A DNA stretch of 32,465 nt from assembly GCF_019956415.1 (NCBI RefSeq), contig NZ_JAHBDK010000056.1, positions 1 to 32,465 on the forward strand, read 5' to 3'. How positions within the stretch are numbered: position 1 is the first letter of the stretch; each line of letters opens with the position of its first letter. Made by a program: the position numbers and the translations under genes. This document shows, in pieces, positions 6,700 to 14,487 of the stretch. The notes under the pieces were generated by a model. That model did no database searches. It worked only from the letters and a program-made list of their open reading frames with translations, and had not been told where the DNA came from. The stretch is from Pseudomonas sp. GL-B-19 (GTDB lineage Bacteria; Pseudomonadota; Gammaproteobacteria; Pseudomonadales; Pseudomonadaceae).

Positions 6700-7407
6700 C
6701 TAGCCTTCGCCCACGGCGAACCCTTCGGCTTGCATCTTTTTCAACACGTCTTGCCAGCGCGACAGTTTTTTACTGTCGCTGCTGCGTTTACCGCCATTGG
6801 CGCCGGGCAAGTACAGGCCTTCGGCGTTGAAGGCGTAAACCGGTAATAGGTCTTTGCGCTGGGACGCGGGGCGGATTTCGTTGATCAGGTTATCCAGCAC
6901 CAACGGTTCGGCCGTGGGGCTGCTGTAGAAGGTCAGCACCATGTGCGCCTGGTTTTGGGCCAGGGCCTTGACGTAGGTGATGCGCAGTTTCTCGCTGGGA
7001 ATCCCGAGATAGCGCAGGCTGAAATACTTCGCCAGCGCGTAGTCTTCACAGTCGCCGGCGCCCTTGATCAGCGATTCTTCTGGCGTGGCCCAGTAATCGG
7101 TCTGACGCCAGATGTGCGTGTCGTCCTGAAAACTCAGCTGCTGATTGAAAAAGCGATTGACCGCATTCAGTTGCTCGCGCTCGGGCTGCTTGAGTTCGCT
7201 TTTGAGCATTTGACTCCAGGCCTCGATTCTTCCCTGGGCGGGGTCGAGGGGGCCGTAGCGCTTTTCGGCGGTTTGCAGGATTTGCGCAAAGTCCCAGTCG
7301 GCCAGGACACTGCCCAGCCCCGTCAGCAGGAAGCCGGCCAGCAGCAACCATCCGCCGAGCCGAAGTCGGAGCGTTGACCATCCTGGACTACGCGGACGAC
7401 GGGACAT
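6700..7407 (-). CDS. lapG: LapG, periplasmic cysteine protease
   Basis: This 235-residue protein has an N-terminal hydrophobic signal or anchor (about 19-35, GWLLLAGFLLTGLGSVLA) and a bacterial transglutaminase-like (BTLCP) protease domain. The triad is visible as Cys120 (GAGDCEDY), His155 (QAHMVL) and Asp172 (VLDNL). Asp119 and Glu121 flank the cysteine and fit the calcium site described for LapG. LapG cleaves the N-terminal retention region of LapA-type giant adhesins and so releases biofilms when LapD lets it go. It is followed by lapD. No giant adhesin or type I secretion gene is present here; the substrate must be encoded elsewhere. Confidence 0.95.
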   Translation of the reverse strand: MSRRPRSPGWSTLRLRLGGWLLLAGFLLTGLGSVLADWDFAQILQTAEKRYGPLDPAQGRIEAWSQMLKSELKQPEREQLNAVNRFFNQQLSFQDDTHIWRQTDYWATPEESLIKGAGDCEDYALAKYFSLRYLGIPSEKLRITYVKALAQNQAHMVLTFYSSPTAEPLVLDNLINEIRPASQRKDLLPVYAFNAEGLYLPGANGGKRSSDSKKLSRWQDVLKKMQAEGFAVGEG

Positions 7408-7488
7408 GTGGCAACTCGCGTGAAGATGCCTGAAGTCTAGGCGGTGTTTTCAGCGAGGACGGACAAATTACCGGATGGATACACGGAC

Positions 7489-7623
7489 CTGTAGCAGCTG
7501 GCGAAGCCTGCGTTCGACTGCGTAGCAGTCGTAAACCCTGAATCCCGGATTCAACTGAACGACCGCATTGCCTGATTTCACGACTGCTGCGCAGCCGGAC
7601 GCAGGCTTCGCCAGCTGCTACGG
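7489..7623. repeat. BIME, long imperfect inverted repeat
   Basis: CTGTAGCAGCTGGCGAAGCC (from 7489) is mirrored by GGCTTCGCCAGCTGCTAC (ending 7621). A second pair of arms lies inside (CTGCGTAGCAGTCGT and ACGACTGCTGCGCAG). It belongs to the second REP family of this genome and fills most of the gap between lapG and ybaN. Confidence 0.8.
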
Positions 7624-7635
7624 GGATCGGGGTAT

Positions 7636-8031
7636 TCAGGATTTGTGCAGGGTTTTTTGCTTGAGGATATAGAACGTGACGAGCACGGCGCTGGTCAGCA
7701 TGAACCCGCGCGCCCACGGCAGGGGCACCAGGTAGCAGGAGAACAGGATGCTCGCCCACATCACCCCGATGGCGTAGACCTTGCCCTTGAGCGGGATGCC
7801 GTTGCCGTCGAGGTAGTCGCGAATCCACGGGCCCAGCCGTGGATGCCCCACCAGCCACTGATAGAAACGCGGCGAACTGCGGGCAAAGCACGCAGCGGCC
7901 AGCAACAGGAAAGGCGTGGTGGGCAATACCGGTAGAAAAATCCCGATCACCCCTAGCGCTACGCTCAGCCAGCCGATGGCCAGCAGCACGTAGCGCAACA
8001 TCAGGGGGCGGTTGCCTATGGGGTTGTCCAT
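7636..8031 (-). CDS. ybaN: YbaN-family (DUF454) inner-membrane protein
   Basis: This 131-residue protein from ATG 8031 (MDNPIGNRPL) has AAGG 8 nt upstream; a TTG at 8037 is less likely. It has about three to four hydrophobic segments and the family signature GIFLPVLPTTPFLLLAAACF, followed by a WLVGHPRLGPWIRDY stretch. DUF454/YbaN proteins are small inner-membrane proteins without an established function. It starts 10 nt after the stop of the YecA-family gene, so the two are probably co-transcribed. Confidence 0.85.
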   Translation of the reverse strand: MDNPIGNRPLMLRYVLLAIGWLSVALGVIGIFLPVLPTTPFLLLAAACFARSSPRFYQWLVGHPRLGPWIRDYLDGNGIPLKGKVYAIGVMWASILFSCYLVPLPWARGFMLTSAVLVTFYILKQKTLHKS

Positions 8032-8041
8032 AGGCAAAACC

Positions 8042-8629
8042 TTAGTGGTGGCGTGGCTTGAGGATCGCCGGTTTTTCGTCTGGCGCCTGGCACAGCAGGT
8101 ACAGCGCGGTCAGGGCTTCCGGGATCTGCACGATCATGTCGTCCATCAGGTTGGCGTCTTTGGCGATGTCTTCGAACTCAGGCTGTTCGTCGAACAGGCC
8201 CGAACCGACCATGATCGGCAGCAGCATTTCGCTGACTTCGTCTTCGGCGGTTTCGAACCAGGCTGCTTCGCGCAGGAACACACCTTCCATGAAACCGATG
8301 CACCAGCCGCGTAGGTCGGAATCGTCCGGCTCTTCGCCCAGGTCCAGGTCGCAGGGCAGCTCGAACTCTTCGTCTGACGCCAGTTGGCGGGCGATGTGAG
8401 CCTTGAGGGCCAGCAGGGTGGATTCGATGGCTTCACGCTCGGTGTCGTCGGCGTAGTGCGGCTCTTCGGCGAAGAGGGCATCGATCCATTCACGGTCAGG
8501 TACCGTTTCGGAACAGATTGACAGCGCGGTGAGGTAGCCGTGGGCGGCCACGTAGTCCAGCGCCTCGTCATGCAGTTCGTCGGCGTCGAGGAAGACTTGC
8601 AAACGGGTTAGTTGCTCAGCGAAGGACAT
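8042..8629 (-). CDS. YecA/UPF0149-family protein
   Basis: This 195-residue acidic, mostly helical cytoplasmic protein starts at MSFAEQLTRLQVFLDADE (ATG 8629). The pattern YLTALSICSETVPDREWI and the later RGWCIGFMEGVFLREAAWF fit the UPF0149/YecA-YgfB fold. Some members end in a SEC-C metal-binding tail, which is absent here (end KPAILKPRHH). The molecular role is not established. It heads a two-gene unit with ybaN. Confidence 0.8.
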   Translation of the reverse strand: MSFAEQLTRLQVFLDADELHDEALDYVAAHGYLTALSICSETVPDREWIDALFAEEPHYADDTEREAIESTLLALKAHIARQLASDEEFELPCDLDLGEEPDDSDLRGWCIGFMEGVFLREAAWFETAEDEVSEMLLPIMVGSGLFDEQPEFEDIAKDANLMDDMIVQIPEALTALYLLCQAPDEKPAILKPRHH

Positions 8630-8730
8630 TAAAGGGCTACCTTGGGGAATGTTCGATGCGGGAATTCTAGGCCTTCTTGAGCGCTCAGGCCAGCCGCATG
8701 GCATTTTTGCCCTGTCGCAGGAATGAACAA

Positions 8731-8834
8731 CACCGCATTCCCTGTGGGAGCGAGCCTGCTCGCGAATGCGGTGGGTCAGTCAACATTGCAGTTGAATGTG
8801 GCGCCGCCTTCGCGAGCAGGCTCGCTCCCACAGG
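8731..8834. repeat. REP pair upstream of recQ
   Basis: CCTGTGGGAGCGAGCCTGCT (8741-8760) faces its inverse (ending 8834). The first REP is itself bracketed by a 10-bp inverted repeat, CACCGCATTC (8731-8740) and GAATGCGGTG (8764-8773). The rest of the 412-bp gap 8630-9041 has a TATACT -10-like hexamer at 8898-8903 without a good -35, possibly the recQ promoter, and then ~140 nt of leader. Confidence 0.8.
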
Positions 8835-9041
8835 TTCTGCGCTGTATTGGTTTTGATGTGTCTTATCAGCGGTGCCCTGTGCAAGGGAGGGCTCGGGTAT
8901 ACTCGCGCGTTTTGTGATGCCCTGCTGGCGTCGCGGCTGAAATGTGCAGTGTCATGCAATGCGCACTTACGATTTGTCAGTGCAGCTTGCGTGGTTCTGA
9001 ACCAGCCTTGCAGGGATGTTTTTGTGATTTTTGGAGTTTTT

Positions 9042-11168
9042 ATGCTCGAACAGGCTCAACGCGTCCTCAAGGACATCTTCGGCTACGACAGTTTTCGTGG
9101 CCGTCAGGGTGCAATCATTGAGCGCGTGGCCAGTGGCGGCGACGCCCTGGTGCTGATGCCTACCGGTGGTGGCAAATCCTTGTGCTTCCAGGTGCCGGCG
9201 CTGCTGCGTGAAGGCCTGGCGGTGGTGGTGTCGCCGCTGATCGCGCTGATGGACGACCAGGTCGCCACCCTCGAAGAGCTGGGCGTCGCTGCCGCTGCAT
9301 TGAACTCCACGCTGAGCGCCGAACAACAGCGTGACCTGGCGGCCCGCATCAAACGCGGCGAAGTGAAAATGCTCTATCTGGCGCCCGAGCGTCTGGTCCA
9401 GCCGCGCATGCTGGCCTTCCTGCAAAGCCTTGAAATCGCTTTGTTCGCCATCGACGAAGCGCACTGCGTGTCCCAATGGGGTCACGATTTCCGTCGCGAA
9501 TACCTGCAGCTGGGGCAATTGGCCGAGTTATTCCCTAACGTCCCGCGAATCGCCCTGACGGCTACAGCCGACAAGCGCACCCGCGAAGAAATCGTCGATC
9601 GCCTGCATCTACAGGACGCCGAACGCTTTCTGTCGAGCTTCGATCGCCCGAACATTTTTTATCGCATCGTGCCCAAGGAGCAGCCGCGCAAGCAATTGCT
9701 GGCGTTCCTGGCCGAGCGGCGCAGCGATGCCGGCATCGTTTACTGCCTGTCGCGCAAGAAAGTCGACGAAGTCGCTGTATTCCTCAGCGAACAAGGCTTC
9801 CCGGCGCTGCCGTATCACGCTGGTTTGCCCAACGAAACCCGAGCCCACCACCAGAAGCGTTTCCTCAACGAGGAAGGCCTGATCATGGTCGCCACCGTGG
9901 CCTTCGGCATGGGCATCGACAAGCCCAACGTGCGATTTGTCGCGCACCTCGATTTGCCGAAATCCCTAGAGGCTTACTACCAGGAAACCGGTCGCGGTGG
10001 TCGTGACGGTCTGCCGGCCGATGCCTGGATGGCCTACGGCCTGCAAGACGTGGTGATGCTCAAGCAAATGTTGCAGAACTCCGAAGGCGACGAGCGCCAC
10101 AAGCGTCTGGAGCAGCACAAGCTCGATGCCATGCTCTCGCTCTGCGAAGAAACCCGTTGCCGTCGCCAAACGCTGCTGGCCTACTTCGACGAAGACATGC
10201 CCGAGCCGTGCGGCCATTGTGACAACTGTGTCGACGGCGTGCAGACCTGGGACGCCACCGAGCCGGCCCGTCAGGCGCTTTCGGCGATTTACCGCACAGG
10301 CCAGCGTTATGGCGTCGGGCATTTGGTGGATGTGCTACTGGGCAAGGACAACGAAAAGGTCCGCAGCTTTGGTCATCAACATCTGTCAGTGTTTGGTGTC
10401 GGCAAAGCGATGGGCGAGAGTGAATGGCGCTCGCTGTTCCGGCAATTGGTTGCCCGTGGACTGGCCGACATCGACCTCGAAGGCTACGGCGGTTTGCGCC
10501 TGAGCGACACTTGCCGGCCGCTGCTCAAGGGCGAAGTGACCCTGGAACTGCGCCGCGACCTCAAGCCGCAAACCACCGCCAAAAGCAGCAAGAGCCAGGC
10601 GAGCCAACTGGTGCGTGGCGAAGAGCGCGAGCAGTGGGAGGCGCTACGTGCCTTGCGGCGCAAACTGGCCGAAGAACATGGCGTGCCGCCGTATGTCATC
10701 TTCCCCGACTCGACACTGCTGGAAATGCTCCGCAGCCAGCCGACTTCGTTGTCGGAAATGGCCACCGTCAGCGGCGTCGGCGCCCGCAAGCTCGAGCGTT
10801 ACGGCGAGGCCTTCCTCGAAGTGCTTGGCGGTCAGGTCGAGGCACCGAAAGTCGTGGCCGACGTGCGCCACGAACTGATCACCCTGGCCCGTGCTGGCAT
10901 GACGCCGCTGCAAATCGCCGGTCAACTGCAATGTTCGGAAAAGAACGTCTACACCATGCTCGCCGAAGCGATTGGCAAGCAGCAGCTGTCGCTGGAGCAG
11001 GCGCTGGATTTGCCGGAAGAATTGATGGGCGAAGTCCAGGATGCGTTCCTCGACGGCGAAGGTGAGTTGCCAGCGGTTTCGGAGATTGCGGCGTTGTTTG
11101 CCGGCAGAGTGCCGGAAGGCGTTTTGTATTGTGTGCGTGCCGCCCTGCAATCCGAGTTTGAGGTTTAA
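9042..11168 (+). CDS. recQ: ATP-dependent DNA helicase RecQ
   Basis: This 708-residue superfamily-2 3'-5' DNA helicase acts in recombination and replication-fork repair. Visible parts are Walker A TGGGKS (41-46), the DEAH box (138-141) in IDEAHCVSQWGHDFR, helicase motif VI region QETGRGGRDG (314-323), four zinc-binding cysteines (373, 390, 393, 396), winged helix, HRDC domain (about 528-596) and a C-terminal helical extension (about 608-708) that makes it ~100 residues longer than E. coli RecQ. ATG 9042 follows GGAG by 6 nt. The reading frame stays open upstream to 8796, but that part covers REP sequence and is not coding. Confidence 0.97.
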   Translation: MLEQAQRVLKDIFGYDSFRGRQGAIIERVASGGDALVLMPTGGGKSLCFQVPALLREGLAVVVSPLIALMDDQVATLEELGVAAAALNSTLSAEQQRDLAARIKRGEVKMLYLAPERLVQPRMLAFLQSLEIALFAIDEAHCVSQWGHDFRREYLQLGQLAELFPNVPRIALTATADKRTREEIVDRLHLQDAERFLSSFDRPNIFYRIVPKEQPRKQLLAFLAERRSDAGIVYCLSRKKVDEVAVFLSEQGFPALPYHAGLPNETRAHHQKRFLNEEGLIMVATVAFGMGIDKPNVRFVAHLDLPKSLEAYYQETGRGGRDGLPADAWMAYGLQDVVMLKQMLQNSEGDERHKRLEQHKLDAMLSLCEETRCRRQTLLAYFDEDMPEPCGHCDNCVDGVQTWDATEPARQALSAIYRTGQRYGVGHLVDVLLGKDNEKVRSFGHQHLSVFGVGKAMGESEWRSLFRQLVARGLADIDLEGYGGLRLSDTCRPLLKGEVTLELRRDLKPQTTAKSSKSQASQLVRGEEREQWEALRALRRKLAEEHGVPPYVIFPDSTLLEMLRSQPTSLSEMATVSGVGARKLERYGEAFLEVLGGQVEAPKVVADVRHELITLARAGMTPLQIAGQLQCSEKNVYTMLAEAIGKQQLSLEQALDLPEELMGEVQDAFLDGEGELPAVSEIAALFAGRVPEGVLYCVRAALQSEFEV

Positions 11169-11242
11169 GCCGTCTTGTAGGTTGATGTAACGATTCACTA
11201 CAGACCGAGCCTTGCCTCAAGCCAGCGGTCATGCTTAGCTGA

Positions 11243-11253
11243 CTAATAATTAG
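11243..11253. promoter_or_regulatory. Short AT-rich palindrome upstream of marR-type gene
   Basis: CTAATAATTAG is an 11-bp palindrome 34 bp before the MarR-family start codon, in an AT-rich patch unlike its surroundings. MarR proteins often bind short palindromes in their own promoters, so it is a candidate autoregulatory operator. Confidence 0.35.
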
Positions 11254-11287
11254 GTTTTACTTATTTCAGTCTAATCATGAGTGTTTT

Positions 11288-11722
11288 ATGCCGTTAACCG
11301 ATCAACACCGCTTTGGCATGCAACTGGCCCAGATGTCGCGTGGCTGGCGTGCCGAGCTGGACCGTCGTCTCGCTGGCCTGGGACTGTCCCAGGCGCGCTG
11401 GCTGGTGCTGCTGCACCTGGCCCGTTTTGAAGAAGCTCCCACCCAGCGTGAGCTGGCGCAAAGCGTTGGTGTCGAGGGGCCAACCCTGGCCCGTTTGCTC
11501 GACAGCCTGGAAACCCAGGGTCTGGTCCAGCGCCAAGCTGTGCTGGAAGACCGCCGGGCAAAAAAAATTGTCCTCTGCACGCCGGCCCGTCCCCTGATCG
11601 AACAAATTGAAACCATTGCCACGCAACTGCGCCGCGAGCTCTTCGCAGGCGTCGATGAAGCGGATCTACAGGTCTGTATGCGGGTTCACGGGCACATTCT
11701 GGCCAACCTGGAAAAATCTTGA
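11288..11722 (+). CDS. MarR-family transcriptional regulator
   Basis: This 144-residue protein has the MarR winged-helix layout: an N-terminal dimerisation helix, then QARWLVLLHLARFEEAPTQR and REL...VEGPTLARLLDSLE as the helix-turn-helix, and DRRAKKIVL as the β-wing with the typical DRR motif. MarR proteins are dimeric repressors whose DNA binding is relieved by small phenolic or oxidant ligands. The ligand here cannot be told. It is followed by a separately promoted FimV-like gene; the pair recalls the MarR/FimV-like neighbours near recQ in P. aeruginosa (from memory). Confidence 0.9.
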   Translation: MPLTDQHRFGMQLAQMSRGWRAELDRRLAGLGLSQARWLVLLHLARFEEAPTQRELAQSVGVEGPTLARLLDSLETQGLVQRQAVLEDRRAKKIVLCTPARPLIEQIETIATQLRRELFAGVDEADLQVCMRVHGHILANLEKS

Positions 11723-11744
11723 GGCATAACCACTCGCCGGACTT

Positions 11745-11773
11745 TTGAGATACCCCGTTGGGCAGACTATAAA
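11745..11773 (+). promoter_or_regulatory. Sigma-70-type promoter of the FimV-like gene
   Basis: TTGAGA (11745-11750) and TATAAA (11768-11773) are separated by 17 bp. Transcription would start near 11780, giving a ~70-nt leader that contains a hairpin: CGTGTTCG (11791-11798) with CGAACACG (11810-11817). The hairpin is not followed by a T-run. Confidence 0.55.
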
Positions 11774-11848
11774 GAACTACCTGGCAATATCGTGTTCGTA
11801 ACGGATGTGCGAACACGCACAGGTTGGTTCTGTATTTAAGGGATGCTC

Positions 11849-13090
11849 ATGTTCGAGAGTTGGCGATTGGTTTTGCAGTGCGGTGCCAGGTTGCTTTTGC
11901 TCGGTGGCGCTATCACCTACTCGGCATTGGCGCCTGCGTTGGGATTGGGCGACATCACACTGCACTCTGCGCTGAATCAGCCGCTGCGTGCCGACATCGC
12001 CCTGGTGGATGTCGGTGGCCTGGAGGAGGGCGAGTTGTCCGTCAGCCTGGCGACAGCGGATGAATTCAGCCGCGCCGGCGTCGAGCGGGTGTTGTTCCTC
12101 AATAATCTGAAGTTCACACCCATCCTGCGCGGCAACCGAAGTGTGATTCGGGTGACCTCCAGCAAAATGGTCAAGGAACCTTATCTGGATTTCGTGGTAC
12201 AGCTCAATCAGCCCAACGGGCGTTTGCTACGCGAATACACTGTACTGATTGATCCACCGGACGCGGAGGCGGTCGATCCCGTCGCTGATGAGCCAGTCGC
12301 CGAGCCTTTGTCTTCCGCATTTCCAGCCGTCCAGCCTGCCAATGCGTCATCAAACCCCATCAAGAAAGCCGCCTCAACGCCGGTCGCGGTTCAACCTGTC
12401 GCCGCCCCTGTGAGCGATCCCGTAGTTGTCGAACAATTGGCCGCCAGCGTGCTGCAAAACCAGCAACTGCAAAAAACCGTCGATGAATTGAATGCGAAGC
12501 TTACGGCTCAAGACGAGCAGATCGCCGGTCAGAAAAAGCAGATGACCGAACTGCAAACCCGATTGGCTGAGCTCAAGCCAGCGGCCACCGAGACCGCTGC
12601 GCCCGTCGCTGTCGTTGTCGAGGAGCCGCAAGCCAGCAACGGGTGGTTGATCATCGGGCTGCTGGCGCTGCTGGCTTTGGCACTGTTGGGGTTAATCCTT
12701 CGTCGTCATCGACGCCAGCAGGCTCTTGCATTGCCCGAGGCTTCTCCCGATTTACCATCACCGCCGGAGCCGATGCTCGAAGCAACCTTTGCAGCACAGG
12801 AAAACAGCCGGCGAGACGCCGGGTTTGACCCGCAAAAACTTCAGGATATCCGCGCCAGCTCCCCGAAACTGAACAGTGCGGCACCTTTGGTTGTCGTGCC
12901 AGTGAACGCAATGTCTAACGACGAGTTCCAGTTGAACCTGGATGATGTGTCGATGGATTCAAGTTGGGATCTGGTCAGCCCTTTCGACAGTTCGCCGCCA
13001 CTGGTTGACGGCTTCCTCGACGAATTCAGCAATGCCGGCCAATCATTGGAACTTGAACCGCTTAGCTTGAAACCGAAGGAGTCATCATGA
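11849..13090 (+). CDS. FimV-like membrane protein, short form
   Basis: This 413-residue protein starts at ATG 11849 (MFESWRLVLQ) after AAGGG; ATG 11843 would overlap the ribosome-binding site. It has a signal-like hydrophobic N-terminus, the FimV N-terminal domain (about 30-140: LGDITLHSALNQPLRADIAL, RGNRSVIRVTSSK), a Pro/Ala-rich linker, a coiled coil (about 190-245), one membrane helix (about 260-282, WLIIGLLALLALALLGLIL), and a disordered cytoplasmic tail. The TPR-containing C-terminus of full FimV, which works in polar assembly and type IV pili, is missing. The full-length fimV is expected elsewhere. Its role is unknown. Confidence 0.8.
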   Translation: MFESWRLVLQCGARLLLLGGAITYSALAPALGLGDITLHSALNQPLRADIALVDVGGLEEGELSVSLATADEFSRAGVERVLFLNNLKFTPILRGNRSVIRVTSSKMVKEPYLDFVVQLNQPNGRLLREYTVLIDPPDAEAVDPVADEPVAEPLSSAFPAVQPANASSNPIKKAASTPVAVQPVAAPVSDPVVVEQLAASVLQNQQLQKTVDELNAKLTAQDEQIAGQKKQMTELQTRLAELKPAATETAAPVAVVVEEPQASNGWLIIGLLALLALALLGLILRRHRRQQALALPEASPDLPSPPEPMLEATFAAQENSRRDAGFDPQKLQDIRASSPKLNSAAPLVVVPVNAMSNDEFQLNLDDVSMDSSWDLVSPFDSSPPLVDGFLDEFSNAGQSLELEPLSLKPKESS

Positions 13091-13374
13091 CCGCGCACAA
13101 ACCGGAAATCGTCATCACCTACTGCACGCAATGCCAATGGCTGTTGCGTGCCGCCTGGTTGGCCCAGGAACTGCTCAGCACCTTCGGTGACGACTTGGGC
13201 AAAGTGTCGCTGGTGCCCGGCACGGGTGGGGTGTTCCATATTTTTTGTGACGACGTGCAGCTCTGGGAGCGTAAGGCCGATGGCGGTTTCCCGGAAGCCA
13301 AGGTGCTCAAGCAGCGGGTCCGCGATCAGATCGATCCGGACCGCGACCTGGGCCACAACGATCGCACTCAGTGA
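13087..13374 (+). CDS. SelT/SelW/SelH-family (Rdx) protein
   Basis: This 95-residue thioredoxin-fold protein has the CxxC motif CTQC near the N-terminus (ITYCTQCQWLLRAAWLAQEL). It ends with the family pattern GVFHIFCDDVQLWERKADGGFPEAK. Members are thought to be small redox proteins, selenium-free in bacteria such as this one. Its ATG overlaps the stop of the FimV-like gene (ATGA, 13087-13090), so it is translationally coupled to it. Its 3' end overlaps the convergent EamA gene by 7 nt. Confidence 0.9.
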   Translation: MTAHKPEIVITYCTQCQWLLRAAWLAQELLSTFGDDLGKVSLVPGTGGVFHIFCDDVQLWERKADGGFPEAKVLKQRVRDQIDPDRDLGHNDRTQ

Positions 13375-14261
13375 GACGCCGCTTCAGCCGCCACGGTCTT
13401 TTTACTTGAACCACCCGACAGCCTGCTGGAGACCACGATCGCGACGATGATCAGCGCGCCGCCGATCAGCATCCGCAGCGTCGGGTTTTCATCGAACAAC
13501 AACCAGGCCACGGTGATTCCGTAAACCGGTTCCAGGGCGAACACGACTGCAGCGGTGCGTGCCTTGATCACCGCCAGACTGGCGACGAAAAGACTGTGTG
13601 CGACGCCGGTGCAGAACACGCCGAGCAGACCGATCCACAGCCAGTCGATGCCGCGCACTTCGCTCAATTGGGGAGCCGCCACGGGCAGCAGGCACAACGC
13701 GACCACCACGTTTTGACACAGCGCGGCCTGCACCGGCGGGATTCGTCCGGAGCTGGCCCGGTTGGTCAGCGACAGCAGGGCAAACAATAACCCGGAGCCG
13801 ACGGCCCAGAGCAGGCCCGTGGTTGCGCCGCTCGCCAGATCGAAGTCAGGTGTGACCAGCACCAGCCCGACGCTCACCAACACGACCAGCAGGATTTCAT
13901 TGGCGCGAATCCGCTCGCGGAAAATCAGCCCTTCGAGGATCACGGTAAACGCCGGGAAGCTGGCAAAGCCCAGGGTCGCAATCGCCACTCCCGCCACTTT
14001 CACCGCAATAAAGAAACTCACCCAGTGCCCGGCCAGCAGCAAACCGCCGAGCAGCAGACGGCGCCAGTCCACGGTTTCAAGCGTGCGCCAACGGGTGTTA
14101 CTGGCGAAGCGTGCAAAAACCGCCAATGCCAGGACCGCAAATGCGGCACGGCCGAAGACGATGACAGCGGGGGACGCGGCGGCGAGTTTGCCAAACACAC
14201 CGGTCAGGCCAAACATCAATGCACCGATATGCAGGGCGCCAAGGGCGGTACGGGGAGTCAT
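13368..14261 (-). CDS. EamA-family (DMT superfamily) transporter
   Basis: This 297-residue inner-membrane protein has about ten hydrophobic helices in two EamA halves (first GALMFGLTGVFGKLAAASPA, second RIPPVQAALCQNVVVALCLL). A basic, Ser-rich tail lies in the cytoplasm. DMT carriers export amino acids or other small metabolites; the substrate is not predictable. AAGGA lies 6 nt before ATG 14261. The AraC-type regulator upstream on the same strand is separated by a nested REP cluster. Confidence 0.9.
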   Translation of the reverse strand: MTPRTALGALHIGALMFGLTGVFGKLAAASPAVIVFGRAAFAVLALAVFARFASNTRWRTLETVDWRRLLLGGLLLAGHWVSFFIAVKVAGVAIATLGFASFPAFTVILEGLIFRERIRANEILLVVLVSVGLVLVTPDFDLASGATTGLLWAVGSGLLFALLSLTNRASSGRIPPVQAALCQNVVVALCLLPVAAPQLSEVRGIDWLWIGLLGVFCTGVAHSLFVASLAVIKARTAAVVFALEPVYGITVAWLLFDENPTLRMLIGGALIIVAIVVSSRLSGGSSKKTVAAEAASH

Positions 14262-14310
14262 TGCAATCCTTGATAAACGAGTAAACCAAACCGACAGAAT
14301 TCGCGGACCT

Positions 14311-14443
14311 GTAGCAGCTGGCGAAGCCCTGTGGGAGCGAGACCGGCTTGCCGGCGATAGCGGCCTATCAGGTTACGTAAATGTCGACTGACAGTCCGTC
14401 ATCGCGAGCAGGCTCGCTCCCACAGCGCTTCGCCAGCTGCTAC
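14311..14443. repeat. Nested REP/BIME cluster (one REP family inside the other)
   Basis: The outer arms GTAGCAGCTGGCGAAGC (14311-14327) and its exact inverse (14427-14443) enclose inner arms CTGTGGGAGCGAG (14329-14341) and its exact inverse (14413-14425). The outer and inner arms belong to the two different REP families of the genome. The cluster fills most of the gap between the AraC and EamA genes. Confidence 0.8.
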
Positions 14444-14487
14444 ATTTAATCGCGCGATGCTCGGCTGTGTCTGTCGTCAGACTCGCA

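Noticed and set aside
8796..9041. N-terminal extension of RecQ to the first possible start
   Set aside because: The extra 82 residues are translated REP and leader sequence; ATG 9042 has a good Shine-Dalgarno and matches the family start.
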